A stretch of 64,000 bases of DNA from Nymphaea colorata (taxonomy: Eukaryota; Streptophyta; Magnoliopsida; Nymphaeales; Nymphaeaceae), in the NCBI RefSeq assembly GCF_008831285.2, contig NC_045140.1, positions 25,252,131-25,316,130 of the forward strand. Reading direction: 5' to 3'. The notes beneath the pieces are model-generated. The model ran no database searches. It was not told the DNA's origin and worked only from the letters and a program-made list of their open reading frames with translations. Within the stretch, counting starts at the first letter, position 1, and every line of letters begins with the position of its first letter. A program made the position numbers and the translations under genes. Positions 34,124-44,812 of this stretch are shown one piece after another.

Positions 34124-36454
34124 TCAGCTGTTAAAACGCTGTAAACTTCGGTGACTAGCATTTGCTCTTCTTCGTTCTATCAATCTTTTCCCCACGTACC
34201 TTCATCATGCAAAAAACATCAGACCAAGATCAACAGAAAGATCGAATTACCAGGAAGACGAAGAAGAAGAAGCAATGGTGGTCGATGATGGTCACGATGA
34301 CATCCTACCTTCCGAGCATCATGACCGTGGCTTGCGGGTTGGTGCCTGGCGACACCGAGAACGTGGAACTGTCGACCACCCTGAGCGAGCTGACGCCGAA
34401 GACGCGGTACTGCCTGTCCACCACCTTCCCCACCAAGCAACCGCCGTGGTAGTGCCAGATGGTGGTGACGGCCCGCCTGCAGAAATCAGCTATCTCCCCG
34501 TTATCCGAGAGGTTGGCCGGCAGCCTCGGCCCCACGAACCTGAACCCGCTGTTCCCAAAGCGGTCGACGAACTTGAACGGCGACATGGACTCGCTCGCCA
34601 TGACGCGGGCGAGGAGCCGGACGCCCTCGGCACAACTGGCGAGGTCCGCCGGCTGCGAGAAGTAGTTGAACCGGACGGACGGGTTGTCGCGGGCGTCGGT
34701 GGAGGCGAGGCGGAGGGTGCCACGGGATCGTGGGGAGGCGACCTTTGCCATGAGAGTGGCGATGGAGAGGCGAATGGGTAGGAAGAGAGGGAGGAAGGGG
34801 GAGGCGAGGTAAGAAGAGAAAGGAAGGACGTTGGAGGCGGCCTCAATGAAGGCCGAGCCACTGGGAGGGATGCCGACGGTCTGGATGAGGGCAGAGCGGA
34901 GGGGAAACGGGGAGAGAATGGAAACGCTGACGCGTGGGTTGTCGACGACAGACTGGCCGACGTCCGGAAGGTTGTGAGCGGGCGGGATGCCCCAGAAGGA
35001 GAGGTGAGAGGCGGGGCCGATTCCGCTGAGGAGCAGGAGCTGCGGGCTGCCGAGCGCCCCCGCGCAGAGGATCACCTCGCCGCCGTTGCGCCGGATGAGT
35101 GCCCGGTGGTGAAATCCTTGCTGATCTCTGTACACCACACCATACGCTTCCTGCTTCGCCTCCTCCCACAACCACGTTGATGACGATGTGTTCTCCACTG
35201 CAGGCGCACCATTTTCGTCAACCAACGGAAATGAACGTGAAGACATCTTCCTTCCGTTAAGAAGGCATTACATACGGCCAAATTAAACAGAAAATAAACC
35301 TCTCTCTACTCTCAAGAAGGAGCAAAAGAAGAGAGAGAACAATCTACTAACCCGGAGGTATGAAAGCAGGAATTGGCATCTAACTAACCAAGAAAGAAGT
35401 ACAAAAAATGAAGGATAATGAATGCGTTTCCATCAACAACAAGAAGTCAAAGAAGAGGGAGAGAACTGGCAAAAACCATGGAGCAAAAACCAAGAAAAGC
35501 TAGCAATCTAATATGAAATGCAGTTACGTTCAAGAACGAAACGAAAGAGAGAGAGAGAGAGAGAGAGAGAGTCTGATGTATACCGGAAACAGGGGAAAGG
35601 AGGATCTTCTCGACGGTGGCATGGACGGCAACCCTGATGTTGGTGCGTCTGGCGTAGGCCAAGAGATTCACCGAACTGTGTCTCCTGCCGCGCCCATCGA
35701 ACGTCGACGCGCCGATCTTGGTCCCGACCAGGTGCTCGACGGTGTAGCCATTGTAAGGCGTGATGTTCGCCGCCAGCAGGCCGTCCCTCACGGCCTGCTG
35801 CCACGTCCTGACCGATGGTTTGAAGGCAACGGCGCTCTCCACCCACTCGTACGACCGGTTGACGAGCGCCATGTCCCACCCACCTTTCTCAAAGAACCCA
35901 GGGTGCGCCCTCGAGTAAAACCCAGCGTTGATGGCGCTGCTGCCGCCCAAGACCCTGCCCCGGGCGTTACGCACGCCGTCCTCCGAGGTGAAGCCCTGCG
36001 CCGGAGAGCGATATGCGTCGACGTTCATGATCGTCGGCAGAAAGCCGTCCTGGGTGGCGAGGCTCCGGTACTCGCTCGGTTGGCCCCCTCTCTCCAGAAG
36101 CAAGACTCGGTACTCTTCTGAAAGGGTGGCCGCGAGAGGGCAGCCTGCTGTACCCCCTCCTACGATGATGTAGTCGTATTCTTCCTCCTCGGGGAATTCC
36201 GTCGCGTTGAAGACGAAGCGTTTGTTCTGCCGTCCTGCGAAGGAAACAAGGAAGATGAATGGATGAACAAGAACCAACCTGCGTCGTATTCTTTGTCTCA
36301 TTCTTACACACGCTCACAGATGGAGATTACCTTGATGGGAGGTGGGTCGTGGGTTAGAATCTGCGGCCGAAAGGTGAGAGGGGCGGGCGGCCACGATGCA
36401 AGCGAAGAAGAAGGAGAAGAGATGGAAGAGTTGCCGGCGCCGCTGCGTCTTCAT
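34124..36454 (-). CDS. secreted GMC-family oxidoreductase, HOTHEAD/mandelonitrile-lyase-like
   Basis: FAD-dependent glucose-methanol-choline oxidoreductase. HOTHEAD, a relative, acts in cuticle formation and organ separation; the substrate here is not known. Four exons: 36454-36331, 36234-35584, 35197-34309, 34199-34124; phases agree, product 579 residues, usual for the family. Exon 1 codes a basic start followed by LFHLFSFFFACIVAA, a signal peptide. Exon 2 has the FAD-binding YDYIIVGGGTAGCPLA, then LLLERGG and ARGRVLGGSSAINAGFYSRA (GMC signature 1). Exon 3 has GAGLGSPQLLLLSGIGP-type signature 2 (here GALGSPQLLLLSGIGPASHL) and IWHYHGGCLVG with the active-site His. The C-terminal DSSTFSVSPGTNPQATVMML holds the second conserved region. 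Exon 4 adds a basic tail ending HRSLQRFNS. Exon 3 is GC-rich compared with its flanks, giving long shadow frames. Exon 1 and 4 are supported by splice signals only. Confidence 0.92.
35545..35571. repeat. (GA)n microsatellite in GMC intron 2
   Basis: GA run just inside the donor of the second intron (CT on the transcript strand). Confidence 0.9.
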
Positions 36455-38100
36455 CTTGGTGGGGTTCAGTTTGGAACGCCGTCAAATGGCGGTAGAGAGG
36501 TGGAACTTCTTTGCTTCTTTGATTTTCTTGGTGAAGGGAGAAGCTCTTCGCAGGTGGAAGGCAAGAGAGATGCCAACATACGCAGAGCGAGAGGGATTTC
36601 GCTTCGCGCCTGTGCTTGAATCTGTTGACTTGCTTTCATATCGTTACGCATAAAGCCCAGGGTTGGTTACAAGTCCGAATCCGGATTTGGATCCATATCC
36701 GCGTTATATGCAAGTGCAGTAACGTTGAATACGTATAGGTTTGTATTTCGAATCCCCGTGGTGACTGTCACGGGTTAGTAAGGCATGAATAGATTTCACA
36801 GCAACAATGGGAGAAAATTTCGCACAACCGGCTTGCATGCTCACATGAAGCTATAGCCATAGGAAGTAGACATAGTTAGAGACACTAACTATATTGTTAA
36901 CAAATTTTCACTTTGACTATGAAGCAGTAATTCGAATATGGTTGGACTAGTCCATATAATTGGACCCAACTTCACCTAAGTTTCAATACTAAATTAACCT
37001 TTCAATGAGTGGGTTCCATGGGGGCGTACGCCCCCACAAAGACCCCACCTACCTACTGGCCTAGAACTAGAAGTAGGTATATTGGGCGCCAGCCAGAATG
37101 CAGAATGAGTTGAATAACTTCAACTGGACTGGGGCTTAGCTTGTACAGTTTGCAAGCTTTGGCTTCATGTCAACTTGCCTAACAAGTGAGTGCAGCTCAA
37201 GCTTTCCCAAAAAATAATAATAAGTGTTTCTTAATATAAACGTATTTTAAAAAGTATACTCATAAATTATTGTACTTGTCCTAAAATTACGTATTCGTGT
37301 TTGGGTTCACAAGCTCGAGTTGTCAGCTTGTCCATTGTGATTTTGTTGCAAAGAGTGTCCATAAGGACTCTGGATTTGTTTAACGTTGAGCCAAACGTAT
37401 ACGGCGTGAGTAAAGTTGGTCTAGTTTGTCCTATACCATTTCAAAGTCAAACGCGACAATGACCTTATGTTTCTTCAGCTCACCATCATATATCAGATTT
37501 TATATAAGGTTTCAAGGAGATTAAATAATAGAAAATAAGGACATATATATATATATATATAGGCAGACCGTTTGAACAAAGTTAGTCATCTTGCTATGAT
37601 GTGGAAGGAGTCAACCGAGCATCAATCGTAAGCTCCAACAGAGAAATGAGCGTTTAGCACTAGTAAACAATGTAATGAAATTCAGTGTTGCTTCGAACGT
37701 TCAGCATTAACTTAAATAATAAATTTTGCATAATTAATTTATTTATTTATTTATTTATTTATTGCAAGAACTCGGGTCACACAAGGCAAGGCATCGGCCA
37801 GCCTAATTAAGGCTGAAGGCAAAAAAGGAGTCCTCGAAATGGACCCAGTGGGTCCACTCCAATCTCTATCCGCTTTATATCCGTTGCGTGCTCTTCCGAA
37901 CAAAAATAAATTTAGCGATATGGACTAAAGCCCAGGCCCCATGCGCAAGAAGTAATTTAATATCTGACGGCTGATCAGCCCTGTGTTGTTTGGGGAAGGT
38001 TCGGATCCGATATAATGGTTCGGACATCCGATTTGTCGAGGTAGAAGGGCCCGAAGGTGACCGTTGAAGGATCCAGATCACAACCAACTGGCGACCGGCT
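36455..38100. other. intergenic between divergent genes
   Basis: Shared upstream region of the GMC gene (minus) and the unknown-protein gene (plus). It contains an AT run near 37541-37560 and an (ATTT)n run at 37734-37763. Only short unrelated frames are present. Confidence 0.65.
37734..37763. repeat. (ATTT)n microsatellite
   Basis: About seven tandem tetranucleotide units. Confidence 0.9.
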
Positions 38101-38397
38101 ATAATCGGGCGGGGGGCGAATAAAAGAGGGTAGAGAGAAGGCGGGTTGCGCGCGAGAGCCTCGTCGTTCCGAGGCCGAGGCCCTTTCCCCCCACACCGTC
38201 TTCCCCACCATCCTTCCAGGAAGGGCCAGGGCTACGGCTTGCAGGATTAGCTCGGAAACTTCCTGCCTCTTCCGCCATCCTTGTCCCTTCCCCTCCTTTT
38301 CCCGTGTGGGGATCCTTCCTTTCCTTTCTCTTTCTGGCTTTCTTCCTTTCTCCTCCTTGGTTTTGTTTCTCTGTTTGTGATCGCAGCCGCAGGAGAG

Positions 38398-39026
38398 GTA
38401 TCTTCGGGAGCGTGCGCCGAGGTCCAGGCGGTACCAACCTCTTGCTCGGTCTTTTAACGTCGTTTTTAATTTCTTTCTTGCGCGTCGCGATTTCTCGTTG
38501 CTTGGACGTGGAAGAATTCTTTTCCGTGTCGTCGTTTTCGGTTTCTATTTCGATTCCTTATCTTTGTTTGTCGTTGAAAAAAGGCAGTGGGAAAGGTGGG
38601 GGATCTTGTGTTCTTTTTTTCTTTTTTTGCTCTTGCTATATGTTTTTCCTTGTGCTGCCTTAATCTCTTTCTAGCTTTTGTTAGGATTCGGGGCTTTTTT
38701 GTGAAGGGTTCTTTCCTTTTGATAATCCGTTTTAGAATGGCTTGAGTCGGTATCGTTTTTCGTGGCTTAGTGTTTTGCCGAGGCTTCCGAATTTCTCCGT
38801 CATTTACATGATCAACGTGTCTTCTTTGTTTTTCTTCGTGCCCAATCTGCGGGGATTGGTTTCTCCTGTCCCTCGACTCGCTTCTTTGAAATTTCCAGCC
38901 GATTTAGGGGAAGGATGATTTCAAATTTTCGTGTATTTACCTTTTAGAGTTTCTTATGCAGTCATCTTTTTTTAGCTTCCTTCCTATTGACATTGCTTTC
39001 CGCCATTTCTATTTGGAAATCTGCAG
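38398..39026 (+). other. probable 5' leader intron of the gene at 39163
   Basis: A pyrimidine-rich region upstream of the coding start has a good donor (GAGAG|GTATCT at 38398) and acceptor (ATCTGCAG ending at 39026) enclosing T-rich sequence, the look of a plant 5'-UTR intron. The exon before it (roughly 38150-38397) is GC-rich and has no conserved frame. RNA data would be needed to confirm. Confidence 0.5.
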
Positions 39027-39162
39027 AGAGCCGTCCGATTGGATAGGAATCCGTTTCTTTTCGTTGAAGATTAGCTTTCTTGTGGTCTTTTGTGGCCTAA
39101 GAGATCTGTGAGAGCATCTAATTGTGATCCCTTCGCCAAGGGAGGAGATTTTCTTGCTGGAG

Positions 39163-39651
39163 ATGGCTACCGGAGCGGAGGTTACTGATACATCTAACCG
39201 GATTGACATGGACGAATCGGCCGAGCTATTGTTTCAGCGTCGATGCGGCTGCTTCTGGTTCAGTTGTTTCCCGTCCGACCGGTCCACGCGGAGGTCGTCG
39301 TGCATCCGCGGCGAGTGGTGGGAGAGGGTAAAGACAGCCGCCGAGGAGCCAGACAACAGCGACAGGTGGTGGGTAAGAGGATGGAACGCGCTGAGGCGAG
39401 TGAGGGAGTGGTCGGAGATCGTGGCCGGGCCCAAGTGGAAGACGTTCATCAGGAGATTCAATCGGCACGGCAGAGGCCGTCTTGGGAAGTACCAGTACGA
39501 CCCGCTCAGTTACAAGCTCAACTTCGACGAAGGCGGGCCGAACCAGGAAGCCGACTACGCGTACGGCGACTTCTCCACGCGCTTCGCTGCCCCGCTCAAC
39601 AAGTCCAGAGATCTCTCAAAAGATATGCCGGTTTTCATGGCGGCTCATTGA
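39163..39651 (+). CDS. conserved plant protein of unknown function (162 residues)
   Basis: Single coding exon. Start chosen at MATGAEVTDTSNRID because an upstream in-frame ATG at 39124 adds only 13 residues without family features. The protein begins with an acidic stretch and a Cys-rich patch RRCGCFWFSCFPS, then a Trp/Arg-rich block WWERVKTAAEEPDN, RWWVRGWNALRRVREWSEIV, GPKWKTFIRRFNRH, and ends with KYQYDPLSYKLNFDEG and GDFSTRFAAP. I recall this combination (Cys patch, W-rich core, YDPLSY.LNFD tail) from uncharacterised land-plant proteins, sometimes labelled stress-induced, but no biochemical role. No transmembrane segment; the Cys patch near the N-terminal third could be a lipidation or metal site, which is a guess. 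Strong codon bias toward G/C. Confidence 0.8.
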   Translation: MATGAEVTDTSNRIDMDESAELLFQRRCGCFWFSCFPSDRSTRRSSCIRGEWWERVKTAAEEPDNSDRWWVRGWNALRRVREWSEIVAGPKWKTFIRRFNRHGRGRLGKYQYDPLSYKLNFDEGGPNQEADYAYGDFSTRFAAPLNKSRDLSKDMPVFMAAH

Positions 39652-41735
39652 CGACGACGAGCAGGATGAAACGAAAAACCGTAAGCTGAAGAATTACCTT
39701 ATCCTCTCCATTTCTCCGTGTAAAATTCTGTTCTTCTTGCGGATTTTTTGTCCCCAATAAACTCATTGTATTCTTTTTTTTTTTCTCTCTCTCATTTTTT
39801 GGGTGGTGTTGCGGTAGACATCCATTATTTATTCAGAGTCTTGGAAAAGATTCACCTTTTCTTTTGCCGACGTTTGTCTTTGGAGCAATCCCTTCCTTTC
39901 CATGTGGGCTCAACTCAGCGAAATCGATCGACCTTTTGGCATTGCCTGGAGAACAGCGGGTGAAATAAGTTTGCATCTTATAGCATTATGTTGTCATATA
40001 GTTTGGTATTATTTGGTGCTGTGATGTACATAAGGAGGAAAATTGTATGTGCGAGCGCAGTCTTGCCGGTTACGGGTCGTGTTTGTCATGGAGTCTGGAT
40101 CCTTACCATGCTCCATTTCAGCACGCACTTTGGATCTATACAATTAAATACAAAAAACTCTTCCCCGATAAATGAAATAAATAAGTGGTTGTTTGCAGCG
40201 TAGCTCGACTAAAATATCAATTTCATGCAAACCTTTTCTGTGTGAAAACATGATTATGTCAAATGAGACATGCCAAGTTTGAAAAAGAGGCCTCGCCGAG
40301 TCAAAACGATTGCGGCCTTTGATTTGTGGCGGTACCATTTTTTTACCTTATATGGTAATGACTCTCGTTCGTTAAAAAGGTCTAAAGGAATCGAAGCAGG
40401 GCTGTCATCGAGAGATCCCGTGAAGGTTTCTGTAAAGTGAAAACGGGCGATGACCTTGTCCCCAATTAGGCAGAGACCCTTTCAAAAAGGCAGGTTGGTT
40501 CTCCAACCGCCATTGAACTGCAAAAAGCGCTCGATATCAGCTATGCTGCAAGTTTAATCACGTTGCAATCAAGCCCCACCACTTGAGAATCATATAACTA
40601 ACGAGGACGGTGAGGAAAGCTAAGAGCAAAGCCTAAGCCGGAACCAGAGGGCGAATTCCCAGATGATGACAGCCACGGCATTCCCGTTCGACCGGACGAA
40701 GGCCAACTGGGGACAAAAAAACCAGAAGCACCGCAGAATTGCTATCGCACGAAGAAAAGGAAACTCCCGACCCTCAGATAGTCGTTAGAGGGGAATTCAC
40801 GGATCGGCCTGAGAAACTTCCCACGTTAACCGGTAGTTTGAGTGCCGTCCACCACGTGGTTATTAACGTGAAAAAAGAAAAAAGCCCAGATACCTCCACA
40901 CCTCGCTTTGAGATGGCAATCGATCGATTCATCCTTGATTGAATCTAAAAAGAGGCCTTAAGAGAGGTCGGTGACCGGTACACAGCCAAAAGGGTTGAAT
41001 CTGCGAACGTAGGGGCGAGAGAACCGCCCCAAGAAAAGCCACATCTATGAGGGAAAATTCTGCGCGCCAAAATAATTGGACCCTTCCAATTAAATGGCCA
41101 AACTAGACCGCCCACACAACACCAGCAATAGCCAATTCAAAGCGGACGCCTGCTATTCACACGTCACAGGACGGAACTCAAAAAAGACAAGGAAAAAAAA
41201 TTACGATGACATGATGAAATTTTCAACAAATACAACCACATGAAAAATACACATTCTTGAATATGTTCCCCTTTTCAACTCATAAGCCACTTTTACCAGT
41301 TAACAACCAAGGAAGGAACTAGAGCCTTTTCCGACAATCAACGGCAGAAAACATTAACCAGAAGCCACTTCAAGATTAAGATGTCAGAGGCCTCCATTAC
41401 GTTTAAAGCATGAAACTTCGAAAGGAAATGCATCTCCAATTCCCAACCATGAAATTCACAGACGCGCGCGATTCACAAGCGCAGAAAGAGAAGGAAGAAA
41501 AGAAGGGAGAGAGAAAGAGAATGAGAATGAGATTTGATGCCAATTTATATCATATTTGATCAAGAAACAAAGCCAAGGAAGCCCAAAATCAACCATCAGT
41601 ATTTTCCATCAACTTCAAAAGGAATATACAGGATGAAAATCCTAATAACAGAAGTTCGTCTACACCACTCTACCCATTCCGGATCCCCACCAAAAACAAA
41701 CGAAAATACTTGGAAGAAGGAGAAAAGTGAAGCGT
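39652..41735. other. intergenic, no gene recognised
   Basis: Contains the 3' region of the unknown-protein gene and the 3' flank of the H2A.X gene, which converge here. Short frames on both strands have no family signature; the region 40.4-41.1 kb is moderately GC-rich but I could not assign it. Confidence 0.6.
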
Positions 41736-42780
41736 CTAGAACTCCTGAGAGGCAGAGCCAGGCTCATCCTTGCCCTTTCCCGCCTTCTTCGGGAGGAGGA
41801 CCTGGTGGATATTGGGCAAAACTCCACCATTAGCAATCGTGACGGTCCCCAGGAGCTTGCTCAACTCTTCATCGTTCCTCACCGCCAACTGGATATGCCT
41901 TGGCACGATCCTATTCTTCTTATTGTCCCTCGCCGCATTCCCAGCCAATTCCAAAACCTACATAATGAGAACAAGAAAAATCGTAAGAATGAATGAGCAA
42001 GAAAGAAGATCGAAAATATGGTCAAAATCTGAACAGGAAAGACATTCTACGAGATCCAGAGAAAAACAAAACAAAAAAGAAGAGGAAAATATTGCGATGA
42101 TGGAAAATAGAACAAATCTCCGAAAGAAAAACAATAAGCAAAAACAAAACTGACCGAAAGGGATCGCTTTTATTTTCCACAAGGGAAAAAAAAAACTTCA
42201 GGACAAAATTTCCAAGACTAAGAACATCAACTAAATACTACTTTTCGTTATGCATCAGCACATACTAAAAGAGGAAACCAAAAACAACAACGGAAAACAT
42301 AACGGAAATAGAAACAGCCATTTCTTTCATCGGTTTCAGGAGCAATAGTCACTCACTCAAGAAAAGACGACGGGGAAAAGGGGAAAGCACAAAGGAAGAA
42401 GCCGTTGGAAGAACGAAAAGAAAACATCGGTGGAAAAAGGAACTGATTCAAGATCGCATCGAATCGCAGCATTTTAGAAACGAAAACCCTAGATTGAATC
42501 ATCAGAAAACAATCCAACGAACAGATCCACAGAAGAAAGGACATATAATCAGAAACGAATATCATAATTCCCTTTTAATCAATACCTCGGCTGCGAGATA
42601 CTCGAGAACGGCAGAAAGGTAGACGGGGGCACCCGCACCGACTCGCTCCGCATACTTTCCGGCTTTGAGAAATCGGGCGATCCTCCCCACCGGAAATTGC
42701 AGACCGGCTTTCTGCGATCGAGATACCGACTTCGATGACTTGGGCTTCCCACGCCCGCCCTTGGTTCCTGTAGAACTCAT
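41736..42780 (-). CDS. H2AX: histone H2A.X
   Basis: Core histone variant phosphorylated at DNA breaks (gamma-H2A.X) by ATM/ATR-type kinases. Two exons, 42780-42586 and 41957-41736, phase 0, encode 138 residues. The histone fold is intact: [40 protein letters not shown], then [20 protein letters not shown] and [20 protein letters not shown]. The protein ends GSASQEF; the SQ-E-aromatic terminus is the H2A.X hallmark, with the serine as the phosphorylation site. The N-terminus is [20 protein letters not shown], typical of plant H2A.X. The intron of 628 bases sits after YLAAE, a usual place for plant H2A genes. The promoter holds TATA, CCAAT and E2F-like elements, which fits S-phase expression. 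Confidence 0.97.
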
Positions 42781-42890
42781 CCTCCCACTTCTTTTCCTTG
42801 CGAAAGACGATAACAGAAGATGCAGGAAACCCTAACCCTGAGAGGAGAGAATCAAAGACTCGCTTGCGGTGAAGGGAGAGGCGGAGACGT

Positions 42891-42934
42891 TTATATGTAG
42901 GCCTCCCAGGAATGGCGCCCTTAACTCTTATTGG
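42891..42934 (-). promoter_or_regulatory. H2A.X core promoter: TATA box and CCAAT box
   Basis: On the minus strand, 'ctacatataaac' (TATA at 42891-42897) lies 111 bases before the start codon and 'aaccaataag' (CCAAT at 42930-42934) lies about 33 bases further upstream. Between them is a GGCGCC palindrome (42914-42919), which resembles a weak E2F core. Confidence 0.6.
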
Positions 42935-43014
42935 TTAGACCCTCGCTCCCATGGATTGCCAGCGTGGCGGTTAATCTGCGGACGCGTGTCCCAATGCTAT
43001 CCCTTCATCTGATG

Positions 43015-43025
43015 TTGGCGGGAAA
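43015..43025 (-). promoter_or_regulatory. E2F-type site upstream of H2A.X
   Basis: The minus strand reads TTTCCCGCCAA, a full match to the TTTSSCGC-type E2F consensus, about 235 bases upstream of the H2A.X start codon. E2F sites are known to drive S-phase and damage-related genes in plants, including H2A.X genes. Binding here is inferred. Confidence 0.65.
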
Positions 43026-43224
43026 GGAAAAGCAGTCGTCTCGGGTCCAAAATGGCTCGCAATTTTCGGGCCGGCCATCGGGGTGCTAGGCGGCTATTTG
43101 GATCAATGTTCAGAGTGGACCCGAATTCAGAAGGTTTTCCTGCTCGGACATCTTTGGTAAGTTTACGTCCCAAATCAAACGGTGGATGATGATCGTTAGT
43201 CCAGCATGCAAGGGCGCACGTAGG

Positions 43225-44812
43225 AGTGAACAATGAGCTGGCGCATGAACAAGAGTTCGAGCTAGCTTTGTTTTTTTTATCGATTCAAGTTCGTTTAACG
43301 AAGCTCGCTAACCCAGTTCGATTTTTTTCTTTGGTTGTTTAGTTAGGGGTCGTTTGATGGCCTAGAAGTATGGAATTGGAAATATATTTCAAGAAATATA
43401 TTTTTTGAGAAAAATGAATGGGAAAAATCTTTCTAATTCCCATTTTGATGTGTGTGTGATGACTGAGAAAAATATTTTCAAAAATATATTTTTGAGTTTG
43501 ATGATAAATAAATATATTTCTAGATTTCTAGAAAATTAATTCTTAATTTGATAAGAATGAAACATTTACATAAATTTACATAAATTAGATAAATAACTAC
43601 ACCAAATAGATAAATAACCAACAATCCTCAATCTTTTTAGCACAAGAACAAAAATAACTATAGAAGAGTTCGAAAAACACATAAACGCAACAAAACAAGA
43701 TACATATTTCCATCAGTGATAAAATATTTACATAAAATGTTCAAAAGAGAGGAAACGGAAAAAAATTAAATACTATTCACCATTCATGTTCAAACTCTAA
43801 CCTTTCGACGAAAACCTTGTAGATCTGTTGGTGCGAGAGAGGAAGAGACAGTTTCCTGTGCTTCAGTAACAAGGCAAGCCAAAATCAGTGTTTCGCAACA
43901 CGAAAGCCGCTGCGCAAACGACAGAGGAAGAGACGGAGGGCTTCTTTGTTAGCAAGGGCGAGAGAGACGAGGAGGGGAGCAAGAGAGTGAGAGGGCGAGA
44001 GAGACGACGACCAGCAGGCAGGACAGAGGTGACGGAGGCAGCTGCGGGCCTGAGGCAAGAGGGAGAGGGAGGCGATGCATTGCGTGGGTGCCCTAACGGG
44101 CAGAAAATAAAACCGGCAAAATGTTTCCACCTCCCTCTCGCTGTGGAAACATGTTTCGGGAAATATTTTTCCAGAAACGTATTTAACGGTTACATTTTTC
44201 ATTATACGTTTGATGGATTGAGAAAAATTTTGAATATTTGAATTTTTTTCTCCATCGCTACAAGACATTTCCATGCCATCAAACGGGCCCTTAAATGCTT
44301 CATTTTCCCATTCTTTTTCTCTCTTCACACTCTCTTTCTCCTTGGGGACTCCTCCAAACTGTAGGCTAGAGCATCAAATGTCAAGGTACACCCTCTTCCT
44401 TTCAGCTACTCCTATCTTTCTTTCTTTCCCTCGCTTGTTTCAAAAACCCTTGCTTGGGCGCGGGTTTTGGCAAAGTGTGTTTCACCTTGTTGGACGGTCT
44501 ATAGACAAGCCACATGAAATTGCAGGTGACAACAGTGACTGAGTCCGATGGTATCCACCTTTGGTTATCGACTTGAGCTCGATATTGTACTGTCGAGTCA
44601 ATTTCGAGCTTGAGGGAGTTAAGCAAGCTCAAACTACTGAGTCGATTTATGGCAAAGTAATAGTTTGTACATTCAAACGAGTTTGTCGAGCCTTAATTGA
44701 ATCGAGCTCGAGCTGCTTCCATCGAGATATTTTTGAGCTCAAGCTCAAGGTTTCATTAGTCGAGTTGATCTCGCGCTGGCTGAACTCAAACTCGGCTCTG
44801 CTCCTGTTCACT
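43225..44812. mobile_element. 'ctcgagct' repeat element (copy B), split by a MITE
   Basis: The left end has 'agtgaacaatgagctggcgc' and the right end has 'ctcctgttcacta'; AGTGAACA and its complement at the two borders suggest short terminal inverted repeats. The flanking parts 43225-43345 and 44294-44812 are rich in 'gagctcgag' and 'cgagttgatctcg' words, like copy A at 4.3-5.8 kb. The segment 'ccaaactgtaggctagagca' at about 44356 matches copy A near 4742. No transposase. Confidence 0.45.
43346..44290. mobile_element. PIF/Harbinger-type MITE, 945 bp
   Basis: Left terminus GGGGTCGTTTGATGGC and right terminus (reverse complement) GGGCCCGTTTGATGGC match at 14 of 16 positions. TTA stands directly outside both ends (43343-43345 and 44291-44293), the 3-bp target duplication of PIF/Harbinger elements. 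The interior shows further inverted similarity ('gaaatatatttc', 'ggaaatatttttcc'-like words). It has no transposase frame, so it is non-autonomous, and it is inserted in copy B of the 'ctcgagct' element. Confidence 0.75.

Noticed and set aside
34275-35180. Long plus-strand frames across 34.3-35.2 kb
   Set aside because: They are the reverse-strand shadow of the GC-rich GMC oxidoreductase exon 3 and have no domain of their own.
35447-35583. Extension of the GMC frame past its exon 2 donor
   Set aside because: The frame runs into the GA repeat and loses family similarity; splicing to 35197 restores the GMC sequence.
38304-38663. 119-codon plus-strand frame rich in Phe, Leu and Ser
   Set aside because: Spans the probable leader exon and T-rich leader intron; hydrophobic composition is due to pyrimidine richness.
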